A DNA stretch of 64,000 nt from Campylobacter sp. MIT 99-7217 (GTDB lineage Bacteria > Campylobacterota > Campylobacteria > Campylobacterales > Campylobacteraceae). The translations under genes and the position numbers were made by a program. The notes beneath the pieces are model-generated. The model was not told the origin of the DNA. It made no database searches and saw only the letters and a program-made list of their open reading frames with translations. Position 1 is the stretch's first letter. Each line of letters opens with the position of its first letter. Shown here piece after piece: positions 1-7,103 of this stretch. The DNA lies in assembly GCF_006864365.1 (NCBI RefSeq), contig NZ_QHLJ01000006.1:1-64000 (forward strand), given 5' to 3'.

Positions 1-41
1 AGGACTACTAGAATTATCATAAAAGCGATAATTTCGTTCAT
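1..41 (-). CDS. small hydrophobic peptide, copy A (cut by the window edge)
   Basis: An ATG at 41-39 is preceded by GAAAGGAGGT, a near-perfect match to the 16S anti-Shine-Dalgarno. The 13 codons visible before the window edge read MNEIIAFMIILVV and are identical to the complete copy at 3187-3249. The remainder lies outside the window, so I cannot say whether this copy is intact. It may be a short membrane peptide of the type I toxin kind, judged from the second copy. No annotated gene of this size is known to me by name. Confidence 0.6.
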   Translation of the reverse strand, partial: MNEIIAFMIILVV

Positions 42-130
42 CTTAACCTCCTTTCAACTTTTTCAAGTCTTCAGTTGGTTTTCCTTAAAAGTGAGTTATT
101 TTAGTGTATTTGTGCTTTGAGTTTTGTTAA
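1..130. repeat. 130-bp direct repeat, copy A
   Basis: These bases are identical to 3209-3338, and identity stops after the shared GTTTTGTTAA. The left end is cut by the window, so the repeat may be longer. On the minus strand it carries the leader, Shine-Dalgarno and first 13 codons of a small hydrophobic peptide gene. The two copies flank flgE in the same orientation. Confidence 0.97.
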
Positions 131-384
131 AACAATAACAAGTTCATCATTGCACCCGCTTTTATGCGGGTTGCAATAGATTGAAGGTTCAAGCCTAAAA
201 AGCTTTAATCACAAAGCTATCTTGATAGACTTGTGAAAAGAGCTTTGACTTTCGATACACCTAGAATGCAAAAAGCATAACTAGAGGAGACAAAGACATT
301 CTAGGTGTAGCCAAAATCAACAATACTTTCAAAACATTTACCAAACTCATCTTAAAGAAAGATCTTTAAGATGAGAGTAAAAGC
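131..384. other. gene-free structured region with four consecutive hairpins
   Basis: No coding region is visible here. Four inverted repeats follow each other: 150-159 with 166-176 (GC-rich, one bulge); 209-214/217-221 with 224-228/231-236 (TCACAA and CTATC arms); 256-268 with 297-309 (13-bp arms TACACCTAGAATG, 28-nt loop); and 346-357 with 364-375. The last is the likely flgE terminator. The other three could belong to a 3' UTR, a small RNA or the leader of the peptide gene at 1-41. No clear function can be assigned. Confidence 0.5.
346..375 (-). terminator. hairpin terminator of flgE
   Basis: Perfect 12-bp arms CTCATCTTAAAG / CTTTAAGATGAG with a 6-nt loop begin 9 bases after the flgE stop on the minus strand. 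They are followed on that strand by TTTGG, so the U-run is short. Confidence 0.6.
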
Positions 385-2997
385 TTATTGTTTAAGCTGT
401 AAAAGTGTATTTAAGAGCTGATCACTTGTAGTGATAGTCTTAGAGTTTGCTTGATAGCCTCTTTGTATGATGATGAGATTAGTCAAAGAGGTGCTTAAAT
501 CAGCATTTGACATTTCAAGCGAGGCTGATTTTATATTGCCTCTACCTCCAGTGCCTCCAAGCCCTACGGTTAAATCCCCTGAGTTTCCTGTGATACGCAA
601 GAGATTTCCACCAATTTCCTCAAGCCCTGAGTCATTGGTTACACTTCCTACGGCTACTGTGGCTAGTACCTGAGTTTGTCCGTTATCAAAAGTGCCGATG
701 ATATTGCCGTATTGGTCTATCCTCACAGCTTCAGCTCCTTTTTGTAAAGTCCCCGGCTTATATCCGTCTGTTTTTTGCTCATCCATAGCTGAGGTTACAT
801 CATTGCTTACAAGTCCGCTAAATTCCCCACTCGCTCCTAAATTTAGCGTGATTTGTTGATTTGGCGATGAGCCGTTATTTCCGCTAAAATTAATCGTCCT
901 TGGAGTGTAAGAGACCAAAGAACCATCATTTCCAAAACGCACAGTTCCCACGACTATATTACTAGGTCCTACGCCTGAGGAGTTTATCGTGGCTGGCTCA
1001 TCCACTCTTAAAATCATTTGCCATTCATTACCCCCATCCACTGTGGTGGTTTGTTTAGTCCATTGCACTTTGATGAGGTGGCTTGTTCCTAGACTATCAA
1101 AAATCTCAAGGCTTGTTCCAAAAGAGCTTAAAAGCATTTCAGCAGCGATTTTGTTTTGAGTGCCGACATTTAAAGGTCCATCCCATCCTTGGAAAAAACT
1201 AGCCAAAGCATCATTAGCACTTACTAGTCCCACACGATTGACATAACTTGTCGCTTCAAAGTTCATATTTTTAGCAGCCGATAAATTAGCCCCCGGATTT
1301 ATAGTACCAGGATTAGCCGCATTAGGATCAGGCAAAGCCGTAGGCTCATTGGCATTAGATACGACATATTGTCCATTTGTATTCATAGTGATTTTTACTG
1401 CTCCATTTACATCGTTTGTGCCGTTCCAATTCGCACTTCCATCATAATCCACCCCATATCTGGCATCTCTTTGGATAAGCTCTCTTAAATCCTCAGTTGT
1501 CCTAAATACCCTAGCTGAAGTATCATTCTTAATTGAGCCTTGAACTGTAGCCATATAGTAATTGTATGAGGCTAAGCCTTGATCGGTATTGGGCCACTGA
1601 TTTCTTTGAGTAATATTTTGTGCTGTGGTACCAGCATTAGGTCCTGTGTAGGCTGGTCCTCCGTCTGGATTAAACATAGGATCAAGATCTACAGCTGAGC
1701 TTGTGTAGGTGTATTTATGAGCTGTAACGACTTGGATATTATTGGTTAAGTTTATATTAGGATTGGTTTCAGCCCAATTTGAAGTTACATTTCCTTGTAT
1801 TGGAGTAAGTGTGGCGGTGTAGGTCTGGGTATTGGCATTCCATGTGAGGTTGGCAGTTTCGCCAGCTGAATTTCCTGTATTTATGGTGAGGTTTATATTT
1901 TTCATATTATCTGTAGTGCCTGAAGCATTGGTGTTAGTAAAAGTAATGCCTGAGCCATCAGATTTTGCTACAGCAATCACGCCTGTGCCGTCTCTTGTGT
2001 CTGTTGGCTGGGTGTAGGTATTGATGAAATTTACAGCTTCTTGAAGGCTTCTTATATTGTTGTTTTGGATGCTGATACCATTTAAAGTGATATTAAGATT
2101 TACGGCATTGTTTTCATCGCCCCAGAAAATGACATTGTTTTGGTTTGCGTTGTTGTTAGGATTAAAAACAGCTGTACCGCCCTTGTTGGTCGTAAAGGTT
2201 GCATCAGCATAGCTTATCCACATACCCTGTCCTTCTCTAAGGTTTATAGAAATACCATCAGTACCACTTTTCTTAAACACAGAAGCCATATCAACACCCT
2301 TTTCTGTAATGTCTAGGGCATTTTTTGAAGTAGTATAAAACTGAGTATTACCTGTGTCATTTTCATCATTTGCTGTTGTTGTGGTTACATTATAGCCATG
2401 AACACTATCAAGCCCATAAGCTCTACGGCTAGTATTTTCTGTAATCCTTGCACCACTATTTAAACTTGCTGAGAGTAGAATTTGAGAACTTGGATTTGCA
2501 GGAAGCTTCATTTTTGGATCCCACTTGATATTTTGCACAGGCAAGGTTGTATCAACTTGTCCTGTTTCAGAGTCCCTGTTCCAGCCTTGAACAATCATAC
2601 CATTTGCGTTAACAAAATTTCCTTCAGCATCAGGAGTAAATGAACCATCTCTTGTCAAATACTTGTTGCGTCCGCCATCACCTGAAACCATAAAAAAGCC
2701 ATTGCCACTAAGTGCCATGTCATAGTTCCAACCTGTTTTTGAAATACTTCCTTGTGAGTGGATACGAGTCGTTGCATCAGCACCAACACCAAGTCCTACT
2801 TGCATAGCGTTTTGTCCGCCTAAATTTCCTGTAGGGCTTGTTGCAACGCCCATAACTTGAGAAAACATTGTTCCGTAATTTACGCGAGAGTATTTAAAGC
2901 CATAGGTATTAACATTGGCGATATTGTTACCCTCAACATCCATTCCTATTTGATGTGTTTTTAGTCCAGAAACTCCAGACCACAATGATCTCATCAT
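385..2997 (-). CDS. flgE: flagellar hook protein FlgE, long Campylobacter type
   Basis: FlgE polymerises outside the cell into the hook that joins the flagellar rod to the filament. The N-terminus (SLWSGVSGLKTHQIGMDVEG, then NNIANVNTYGFKYS) and the C-terminus (SLTNLIIIQRGYQANSKTIT) are the conserved axial-protein ends. The 870 residues exceed the enteric FlgE (about 400) but fit the enlarged hook proteins of Campylobacter; the Thr/Asn/Gly-rich middle is the surface-exposed part. An upstream in-frame ATG at 3027 is rejected: the ATG at 2997 has AAAGGA at the right distance, and the sigma-54 promoter at 3033-3050 would start RNA near 3023. The gene is monocistronic, with a terminator at 346-375. 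It lies between two identical 130-bp repeats. Confidence 0.95.
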   Translation of the reverse strand: MMRSLWSGVSGLKTHQIGMDVEGNNIANVNTYGFKYSRVNYGTMFSQVMGVATSPTGNLGGQNAMQVGLGVGADATTRIHSQGSISKTGWNYDMALSGNGFFMVSGDGGRNKYLTRDGSFTPDAEGNFVNANGMIVQGWNRDSETGQVDTTLPVQNIKWDPKMKLPANPSSQILLSASLNSGARITENTSRRAYGLDSVHGYNVTTTTANDENDTGNTQFYTTSKNALDITEKGVDMASVFKKSGTDGISINLREGQGMWISYADATFTTNKGGTAVFNPNNNANQNNVIFWGDENNAVNLNITLNGISIQNNNIRSLQEAVNFINTYTQPTDTRDGTGVIAVAKSDGSGITFTNTNASGTTDNMKNINLTINTGNSAGETANLTWNANTQTYTATLTPIQGNVTSNWAETNPNINLTNNIQVVTAHKYTYTSSAVDLDPMFNPDGGPAYTGPNAGTTAQNITQRNQWPNTDQGLASYNYYMATVQGSIKNDTSARVFRTTEDLRELIQRDARYGVDYDGSANWNGTNDVNGAVKITMNTNGQYVVSNANEPTALPDPNAANPGTINPGANLSAAKNMNFEATSYVNRVGLVSANDALASFFQGWDGPLNVGTQNKIAAEMLLSSFGTSLEIFDSLGTSHLIKVQWTKQTTTVDGGNEWQMILRVDEPATINSSGVGPSNIVVGTVRFGNDGSLVSYTPRTINFSGNNGSSPNQQITLNLGASGEFSGLVSNDVTSAMDEQKTDGYKPGTLQKGAEAVRIDQYGNIIGTFDNGQTQVLATVAVGSVTNDSGLEEIGGNLLRITGNSGDLTVGLGGTGGRGNIKSASLEMSNADLSTSLTNLIIIQRGYQANSKTITTSDQLLNTLLQLKQ

Positions 2998-3032
2998 GAT
3001 AAATCCTTTGTAAAATATTGTTTGCAAGATAT

Positions 3033-3050
3033 AAGCAAGAAGCGTTCCAA
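3033..3050 (-). promoter_or_regulatory. sigma-54 (RpoN) promoter of flgE
   Basis: The minus strand reads TTGGAACGCTTCTTGCTT, with GG and GC separated by exactly 10 bases as in the consensus TTGGCAC-N5-TTGCT. Rod-hook genes in Campylobacter are known to depend on RpoN. Transcription is predicted to start near 3023, between the two candidate start codons. Confidence 0.88.
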
Positions 3051-3094
3051 CTTTTGTAAATCATGAAATTTTGATCAAGTCTTCCGCCCTGCGA

Positions 3095-3106
3095 CCAATG
3101 AAGACT
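3095..3106 (-). promoter_or_regulatory. 3' partner of a long-distance pairing with the small-peptide leader
   Basis: In a minus-strand transcript this site reads AGTCTTCATTGG. It is complementary to CCAACTGAAGACT in the leader (3286-3274), giving 12 base pairs with one bulged C. The site lies about 80 nt after the peptide stop codon. Such 5'/3' pairing keeps full-length type I toxin mRNAs (hok, aapA) inactive. The pairing itself is visible; its role here is inferred. Confidence 0.5.
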
Positions 3107-3147
3107 AAATTTTTGCACTTTTAAGGATAAACTAAGCAGGGCTTACT

Positions 3148-3153
3148 TATAAT
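3148..3153 (+). promoter_or_regulatory. consensus -10 (TATAAT) opposite the small-peptide gene
   Basis: TATAAT on the plus strand would start RNA near 3160, reading antisense through the whole peptide gene and its Shine-Dalgarno. No -35 is seen, but Campylobacter sigma-70 promoters usually lack one. This could drive an antisense RNA; there is no direct proof. Confidence 0.4.
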
Positions 3154-3186
3154 TTTGTGTAGAAATTTAGTAATTAGTTCTTATCT

Positions 3187-3249
3187 TTAGTTTTTGCAAA
3201 CTAGGATAAGGACTACTAGAATTATCATAAAAGCGATAATTTCGTTCAT
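3187..3249 (-). CDS. 20-residue hydrophobic peptide, possible type I toxin
   Basis: The ORF runs ATG to TAA and encodes MNEIIAFMIILVVLILVCKN: a short polar start, about 15 hydrophobic residues and a basic end, as in membrane-inserting peptides such as E. coli Ibs (about 19 residues). GAAAGGAGGT stands four bases before the spacer TAAG-ATG, matching the 16S anti-Shine-Dalgarno over about ten bases, which is unlikely by chance. A TAAAAT -10 candidate lies upstream within the repeat. The start region is duplicated exactly at 1-41. It sits between the terminator of the lipoprotein operon and the flgE promoter. It could instead be a small membrane regulator; I do not recognise a family. Confidence 0.65.
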   Translation of the reverse strand: MNEIIAFMIILVVLILVCKN

Positions 3250-3338
3250 CTTAACCTCCTTTCAACTTTTTCAAGTCTTCAGTTGGTTTTCCTTAAAAGT
3301 GAGTTATTTTAGTGTATTTGTGCTTTGAGTTTTGTTAA
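3209..3338. repeat. 130-bp direct repeat, copy B
   Basis: It is identical to 1-130 and offset by 3208 bases. It covers the leader, ribosome binding site and first 13 codons of the peptide gene at 3187-3249, and ends where the sequence turns into the operon terminator at 3351. There are no transposase or terminal inverted repeats, so it reads as a duplicated locus rather than an insertion sequence. Confidence 0.97.
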
Positions 3339-3350
3339 GGCTTTAAATAT

Positions 3351-3373
3351 AAAAAGGGATTAAATCCCTTTTT
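3351..3373 (-). terminator. terminator of the lipoprotein operon
   Basis: AAAAAGGGAT / ATCCCTTTTT arms with a 3-nt loop lie 10 bases downstream of the stop at 3383. The arms supply U-runs on both strands, so it may work in both directions. Confidence 0.85.
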
Positions 3374-3382
3374 TTGAGCAGC

Positions 3383-4600
3383 TTAAAAGCCTAAATTTAC
3401 TCCGCCTTTTGTGCCAAGCTTGTAGTTTGCTTCCTTGCCTTTGTTTAAAGAAAGTGTGCATTCATCGCCAAGGCTTGTTTGTCCGCTTAAAATTTTAGCA
3501 CTTGAAATTTTAGCACTTGACTTAGTGATTTGCACCTGTGAGCTTTGGGTGCTACTTTTGCTCACGCACTCATAAATCGCTCCTACTTCAAGCTTTTCTT
3601 CAAAAATTACCTCGCCATTTTCAACCGAAGCGACCCACAAAGGATAAAGTTGATTGAGTATATCAGTGCTTAAGGCTGTAGCGATTTGGCTTAAAATGGC
3701 TTCATTAGTTTTTACGCTATCATCTTTAACGCTTACTTGAAGATTTATGGTATTTGCAAGCTTGATCTCTCTAGTCGCAAAGAAAATCAAACGATAATCC
3801 ACCGCCACATCAGCCTTTAGCGTTTTTGAACCTGTAGTAAGCTTTGAACTTTTAGAATCTGCCTTGCCTATGTCTTTGAGATTGAAAACAAGCATATAAT
3901 CAGCCCCTAAAACATTTCCAAGCTTATAAATATCATCACTTGAAGCATCTTCACTCTCTATAAGAGCTTTTTCAGCCTTATAATACGCTTCATTAGTTCT
4001 ATCTAAAATATTCATTTTTTTGCTTTGAGTGAAGTTATTGATGAGCTTTTGCTTAAGTTGATCTCCTAAATTTTGAAATTTTGAAGCATTGAAAATCACT
4101 AAATTTGGCTTTTCATTGCGTGCAAATAAAATCTTATAAACACTCACACTTGCCCCATAGCTTCCATTTGGCTCAATAAAGACATTATTAACTTCATAAG
4201 AATCAATCCTGCCCTTTGTAGCCTTGCTTAAGAGTCTTGAAATGTTTTGAGAATTGTGTTCGAAATTTGGAATAGCACTAATGTCTTTTAAGCTAGCCGT
4301 GCTAAAACCTTTCATTTTTGAAATAGCTTCAATCAACGCTTCTTTAATGGCTAGTTCTCTTGTAGCTCCACTACCTTCTCCTGTGGAAATTTTCATAAAA
4401 GTTCCCTCTGGAGTGCTTACCGAAAAGCTTGAATTTGCGTCTTTGCCAAAACCTGTGCTATTTAAAGGAGTGATGCCCAAATCAATGATATTAATGTTTG
4501 AAGAGCCTGCGTCATTTGGTGTAAAAGCTCTTTCTTCAATCACCTCAGCAAATACAAAACTTGATATAAAGCCTAAAAAAATAATAGCGATTTTTTTCAT
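3383..4600 (-). CDS. periplasmic protein of unknown function, last gene of the lipoprotein operon
   Basis: This 405-residue protein starts with a cleavable signal peptide (MKKIAIIFLGFISSFVFA, cut after FA) and has no lipobox. The region around residues 75-110 (STGEGSGATRELAIKEALIEAISKMKG) looks like the helical part of periplasmic domains that follow an alternating fold, and residues 170-250 (LVIFNASKF, ADYMLVFNLKDIG) resemble the CsgG/LpoB-like nucleotide-fold family. It follows the LpoB-like gene by 18 bases and has the C. jejuni Cj0092 position. It probably works with the three lipoproteins in the envelope; no reaction can be named. Confidence 0.75.
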   Translation of the reverse strand: MKKIAIIFLGFISSFVFAEVIEERAFTPNDAGSSNINIIDLGITPLNSTGFGKDANSSFSVSTPEGTFMKISTGEGSGATRELAIKEALIEAISKMKGFSTASLKDISAIPNFEHNSQNISRLLSKATKGRIDSYEVNNVFIEPNGSYGASVSVYKILFARNEKPNLVIFNASKFQNLGDQLKQKLINNFTQSKKMNILDRTNEAYYKAEKALIESEDASSDDIYKLGNVLGADYMLVFNLKDIGKADSKSSKLTTGSKTLKADVAVDYRLIFFATREIKLANTINLQVSVKDDSVKTNEAILSQIATALSTDILNQLYPLWVASVENGEVIFEEKLEVGAIYECVSKSSTQSSQVQITKSSAKISSAKILSGQTSLGDECTLSLNKGKEANYKLGTKGGVNLGF

Positions 4601-4618
4601 AAAAAAGCCTTTTTAAAT

Positions 4619-5242
4619 TTACCAAGAAACAGATTTTTTATCGCCTGCTTTATCTATGGTTTTTTCATCTTCCCAATACGCCAAACCACTTGTTAGATCA
4701 GTAACAGTAAGGTGGAAAAAATACTCAACTTGAATCTTGCCATTTGGTAATTTGATCGAATCTTGTCTTATCTTGCCTGCAAGGGAAAAATCAGGGGCTA
4801 CAAGAGTGCCTTTTTTGGCGATAGTATTTTGGTTAAACTCATCATTATCACGAAGATCACGAACATCATGACTCATACTATCCTTAGCACCGCCTGCTGC
4901 AACTGCTGTTGTAAGCACAAATTTACCTGATTTTCTTAAAGCAATGGTGATTTTAGAAATAAGCTTGTCTGTGTCTATGCGTTGAGGAGTGTCATTAACT
5001 ATCCTACCAATAGCAATAACCTTTCTTTGACCCGGAGCGATATTTGCAAAAGCTGGATCTTTTAACATACTTTGTATCATTGTATCGGCTGCATTTTCAA
5101 AATCCGTTCTTTCAAGCCCTAAAGTTAAAGCATTGCCTTGCTTTTCTTGGGCTGCTGTTCCATCAGTGTAGATTGGCTTGCTTGAGCAAGCAACAACGAA
5201 AAATGCCACAAAAACACCTAAAACTAAATTTATAGTTCTCAT
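4619..5242 (-). CDS. LpoB-like outer-membrane lipoprotein
   Basis: The protein has 207 residues with a lipoprotein signal (lipobox VVAC, Cys19). The body carries LpoB-family signatures: NAADTMIQSMLKDP near residue 50, a central VIAIGRIVNDT, and YFFHLTVTDLTSGLAYWEDE near the C-terminus. E. coli LpoB reaches across the periplasm to stimulate PBP1b. Whether this homologue regulates a penicillin-binding protein in Campylobacter is inference. It lies between a DUF1425-like gene and the periplasmic protein at 3383; E. coli pairs lpoB with ycfL, also DUF1425, which supports the call. Confidence 0.82.
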   Translation of the reverse strand: MRTINLVLGVFVAFFVVACSSKPIYTDGTAAQEKQGNALTLGLERTDFENAADTMIQSMLKDPAFANIAPGQRKVIAIGRIVNDTPQRIDTDKLISKITIALRKSGKFVLTTAVAAGGAKDSMSHDVRDLRDNDEFNQNTIAKKGTLVAPDFSLAGKIRQDSIKLPNGKIQVEYFFHLTVTDLTSGLAYWEDEKTIDKAGDKKSVSW

Positions 5243-5262
5243 TTTTACTCCTTGATTTAAAT

Positions 5263-5643
5263 TTATTTTTTTACAATGGTAATTTTAAAATTTGTTGCTT
5301 CTTTATTTGCAGCTACTCTTTGCAAAATAAACTCTTGATTTGCTTTAAGCTTAATGGCTATAAATTTCTCATCATTCAAACTAGAAAGCCTAAAACCATC
5401 TTCATCAAGCCAAGAAATTTTGTATTCTAATTCAAGCTCCTTTTCACTTTGCAAAACAAGTTCAAACTCGACCAAGTCATTGACATTATTTTTATAGTTA
5501 AAATCCTTAACTATACGCTTATCTGTGCCTTGAAAACTAATATATTGCGTTATTTTCTTTTCCAAAACACTTGGCTCTTTACTCGCGCAAGAAGCGATAA
5601 AAAGCACCATAAAAACGCTCAAAAACAAATTTAGTTTTTTCAT
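5263..5643 (-). CDS. small lipoprotein, DUF1425/YcfL-like
   Basis: This is a 126-residue lipoprotein (MKKLNLFLSVFMVLFIASCA; Cys19 modified). The rest is a small beta-sandwich-like domain with NNVNDLVEFELVLQSE and YKISWLDEDGF, the pattern of DUF1425 proteins (YcfL), which sit beside lpoB in many Proteobacteria. It lies 10 bases after the gene at 5654 and 20 bases before the LpoB-like gene, so the three are surely cotranscribed. Its exact role is unknown. Confidence 0.7.
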   Translation of the reverse strand: MKKLNLFLSVFMVLFIASCASKEPSVLEKKITQYISFQGTDKRIVKDFNYKNNVNDLVEFELVLQSEKELELEYKISWLDEDGFRLSSLNDEKFIAIKLKANQEFILQRVAANKEATNFKITIVKK

Positions 5644-5653
5644 GTATTCTCCT

Positions 5654-7015
5654 TTATTTTTGGATAAGCCAAGCTTTTGCTGGCAAATAAGGCGTGAAAG
5701 ATCTTACCATAACTATAGTATTTTTAGCTTGATCAATTTCTTCATTTTGATAGATCAAAATCCCATTTTCTGTTCTTATATCTATCCTGCCTGTATTTTC
5801 TATCATCAAGACTTGAGCATATTTTGGTAAAGAAGTCCAATACCTCAAATCAGCTCTATTAATAGAACTTGTAACAAGACTTGTTGCCAAAGAAAGTAAG
5901 CCACCTGTTGGATCATTTTTAGCCACGGCTACATTAAGACTTGTTTTAACTATAGTCGAGCTTATGGCTTTTGCTACTTTTGAGGGAAGCTCTGTTTTAA
6001 ACTCCGTTGCCACGATATCATCAAAGCTTACTAAAAACTCAGTTTTTTCATCATTTGCACTTAGAGAAGCATAAGAAGAATCCCTTTTTATAAGGGTTGG
6101 AAGTGTAAAAGTGCTTGTGATGATTTGATTGTTAAAATTTAAAGGGATAGTGAAAGAAAACTCACTTAAAGCTGTCCCAAAACCGCCCTCATAAACAACA
6201 AAGATATATTTTTTTAAATTTGATGGATTTAAAGAATTTGCATGTTGATTAAAAACCTTAAATTCCTTATCAAACTCCTTATTTTTAGCCTTGATAACAG
6301 CAACTTCTTTAAACAAATCCGCCGCACGCACAAAATCTTCATCTAAAAAGAAAAATAAAGCTGCCATGTAAGTAGCGTAAGGATTGATAAAATTTTTTGT
6401 CGTATCAAAATCTTTAAGCAAATGCTCGTATTCGCCCATGATATTGCCGTAATTTCCGCCCATATTTTGCTCAAAATTTTCCGTCTTCTTAGCCTCTTCA
6501 AATTCGGCTTTATTGGCATCAATTTCACTTCTAAAATATTCTTTTGCCTTATCTTGTCTCATTAAGGCTCTGTTAAATTCAACCCGTGCATTTTCAAAAT
6601 CCTGCAAACTCATAAAATTTAAACCCTTATAAACATTGACCATGATACGCTCATAAAGCGTTCCTTGATAATCAACTATGCTCTCATTTAACAAGGTTGT
6701 GCCAATACTTTTTGCACCCTTTGAGGCTAAATTTTCTAAGTCTACATCGTATTTATAGGCTTCTTCAGCCTTATCTAAAAAATAATTGCTCTGTTCAAAT
6801 TCATCACAATTTCTAGCTATGCTTCCAGCATTTAAACCGGTATAAATCACATCATCATTTTTTTCTATTTTCTTTTTTTCTACGCTTAAAAACTCTTGGG
6901 AACAAAACTTTTGAACTAAGGCTTGTTCATAAAGTGCATTACCTTCTTGATGATTAGCACAAGCTAAGAAAAATAAAGAAAGAGATAAGGTAAAAAAATA
7001 AGTAATGATCTTCAT
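5654..7015 (-). CDS. lipoprotein with TPR-like repeats, COG3014-like
   Basis: This 453-residue protein has a lipoprotein signal (FFLACAN, Cys19). The first half is helical with TPR-like pairs (YFLDKAEEAYKYD; MSLQDFENARVEFNRALMRQ; DEDFVRAADLFKEVAVIK). The second half is predicted beta-rich and ends in TIVMVRSFTPYLPAKAWLIQK. It occupies the Cj0089 position next to dcuA. It is the first gene of the four-gene envelope operon and has its own promoter at 7041-7046. It is likely exported to the inner leaflet of the outer membrane; no activity is evident. Confidence 0.75.
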   Translation of the reverse strand: MKIITYFFTLSLSLFFLACANHQEGNALYEQALVQKFCSQEFLSVEKKKIEKNDDVIYTGLNAGSIARNCDEFEQSNYFLDKAEEAYKYDVDLENLASKGAKSIGTTLLNESIVDYQGTLYERIMVNVYKGLNFMSLQDFENARVEFNRALMRQDKAKEYFRSEIDANKAEFEEAKKTENFEQNMGGNYGNIMGEYEHLLKDFDTTKNFINPYATYMAALFFFLDEDFVRAADLFKEVAVIKAKNKEFDKEFKVFNQHANSLNPSNLKKYIFVVYEGGFGTALSEFSFTIPLNFNNQIITSTFTLPTLIKRDSSYASLSANDEKTEFLVSFDDIVATEFKTELPSKVAKAISSTIVKTSLNVAVAKNDPTGGLLSLATSLVTSSINRADLRYWTSLPKYAQVLMIENTGRIDIRTENGILIYQNEEIDQAKNTIVMVRSFTPYLPAKAWLIQK

Positions 7016-7040
7016 ATCCTAGCCTTAAAAATGATTTTTA

Positions 7041-7046
7041 ATTCTA
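7041..7046 (-). promoter_or_regulatory. sigma-70 -10 of the lipoprotein operon
   Basis: The minus strand reads TATGCTAGAAT, an extended-type -10 (TAGAAT) 25 bases upstream of the ATG at 7015. The dcuA terminator lies just upstream, so the operon needs its own promoter. Confidence 0.55.
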
Positions 7047-7077
7047 GCATATTTTTGTAAAAAATAAGTGGAAAAAT

Positions 7078-7101
7078 TTAAGCCCAATTTCTTGGGCTTA
7101 A
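7078..7101 (-). terminator. terminator of aspA-dcuA
   Basis: TTAAGCCCAA / TTGGGCTTAA arms (10 bp, 4-nt loop) begin 2 bases after the dcuA stop. On the minus strand they are followed by ATTTTTCC. Confidence 0.88.
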
Positions 7102-7103
7102 GC

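Noticed and set aside
256-309. 12-codon ORF on the minus strand (MSLSPLVMLFAF) inside the hairpin
   Set aside because: There is no Shine-Dalgarno and the reading frame is explained by the inverted repeat.
1-3338. The 130-bp repeats as ends of an insertion sequence or composite transposon
   Set aside because: There is no transposase, inverted terminal repeat or target duplication between or beside them; flgE and its own promoter fill the space.
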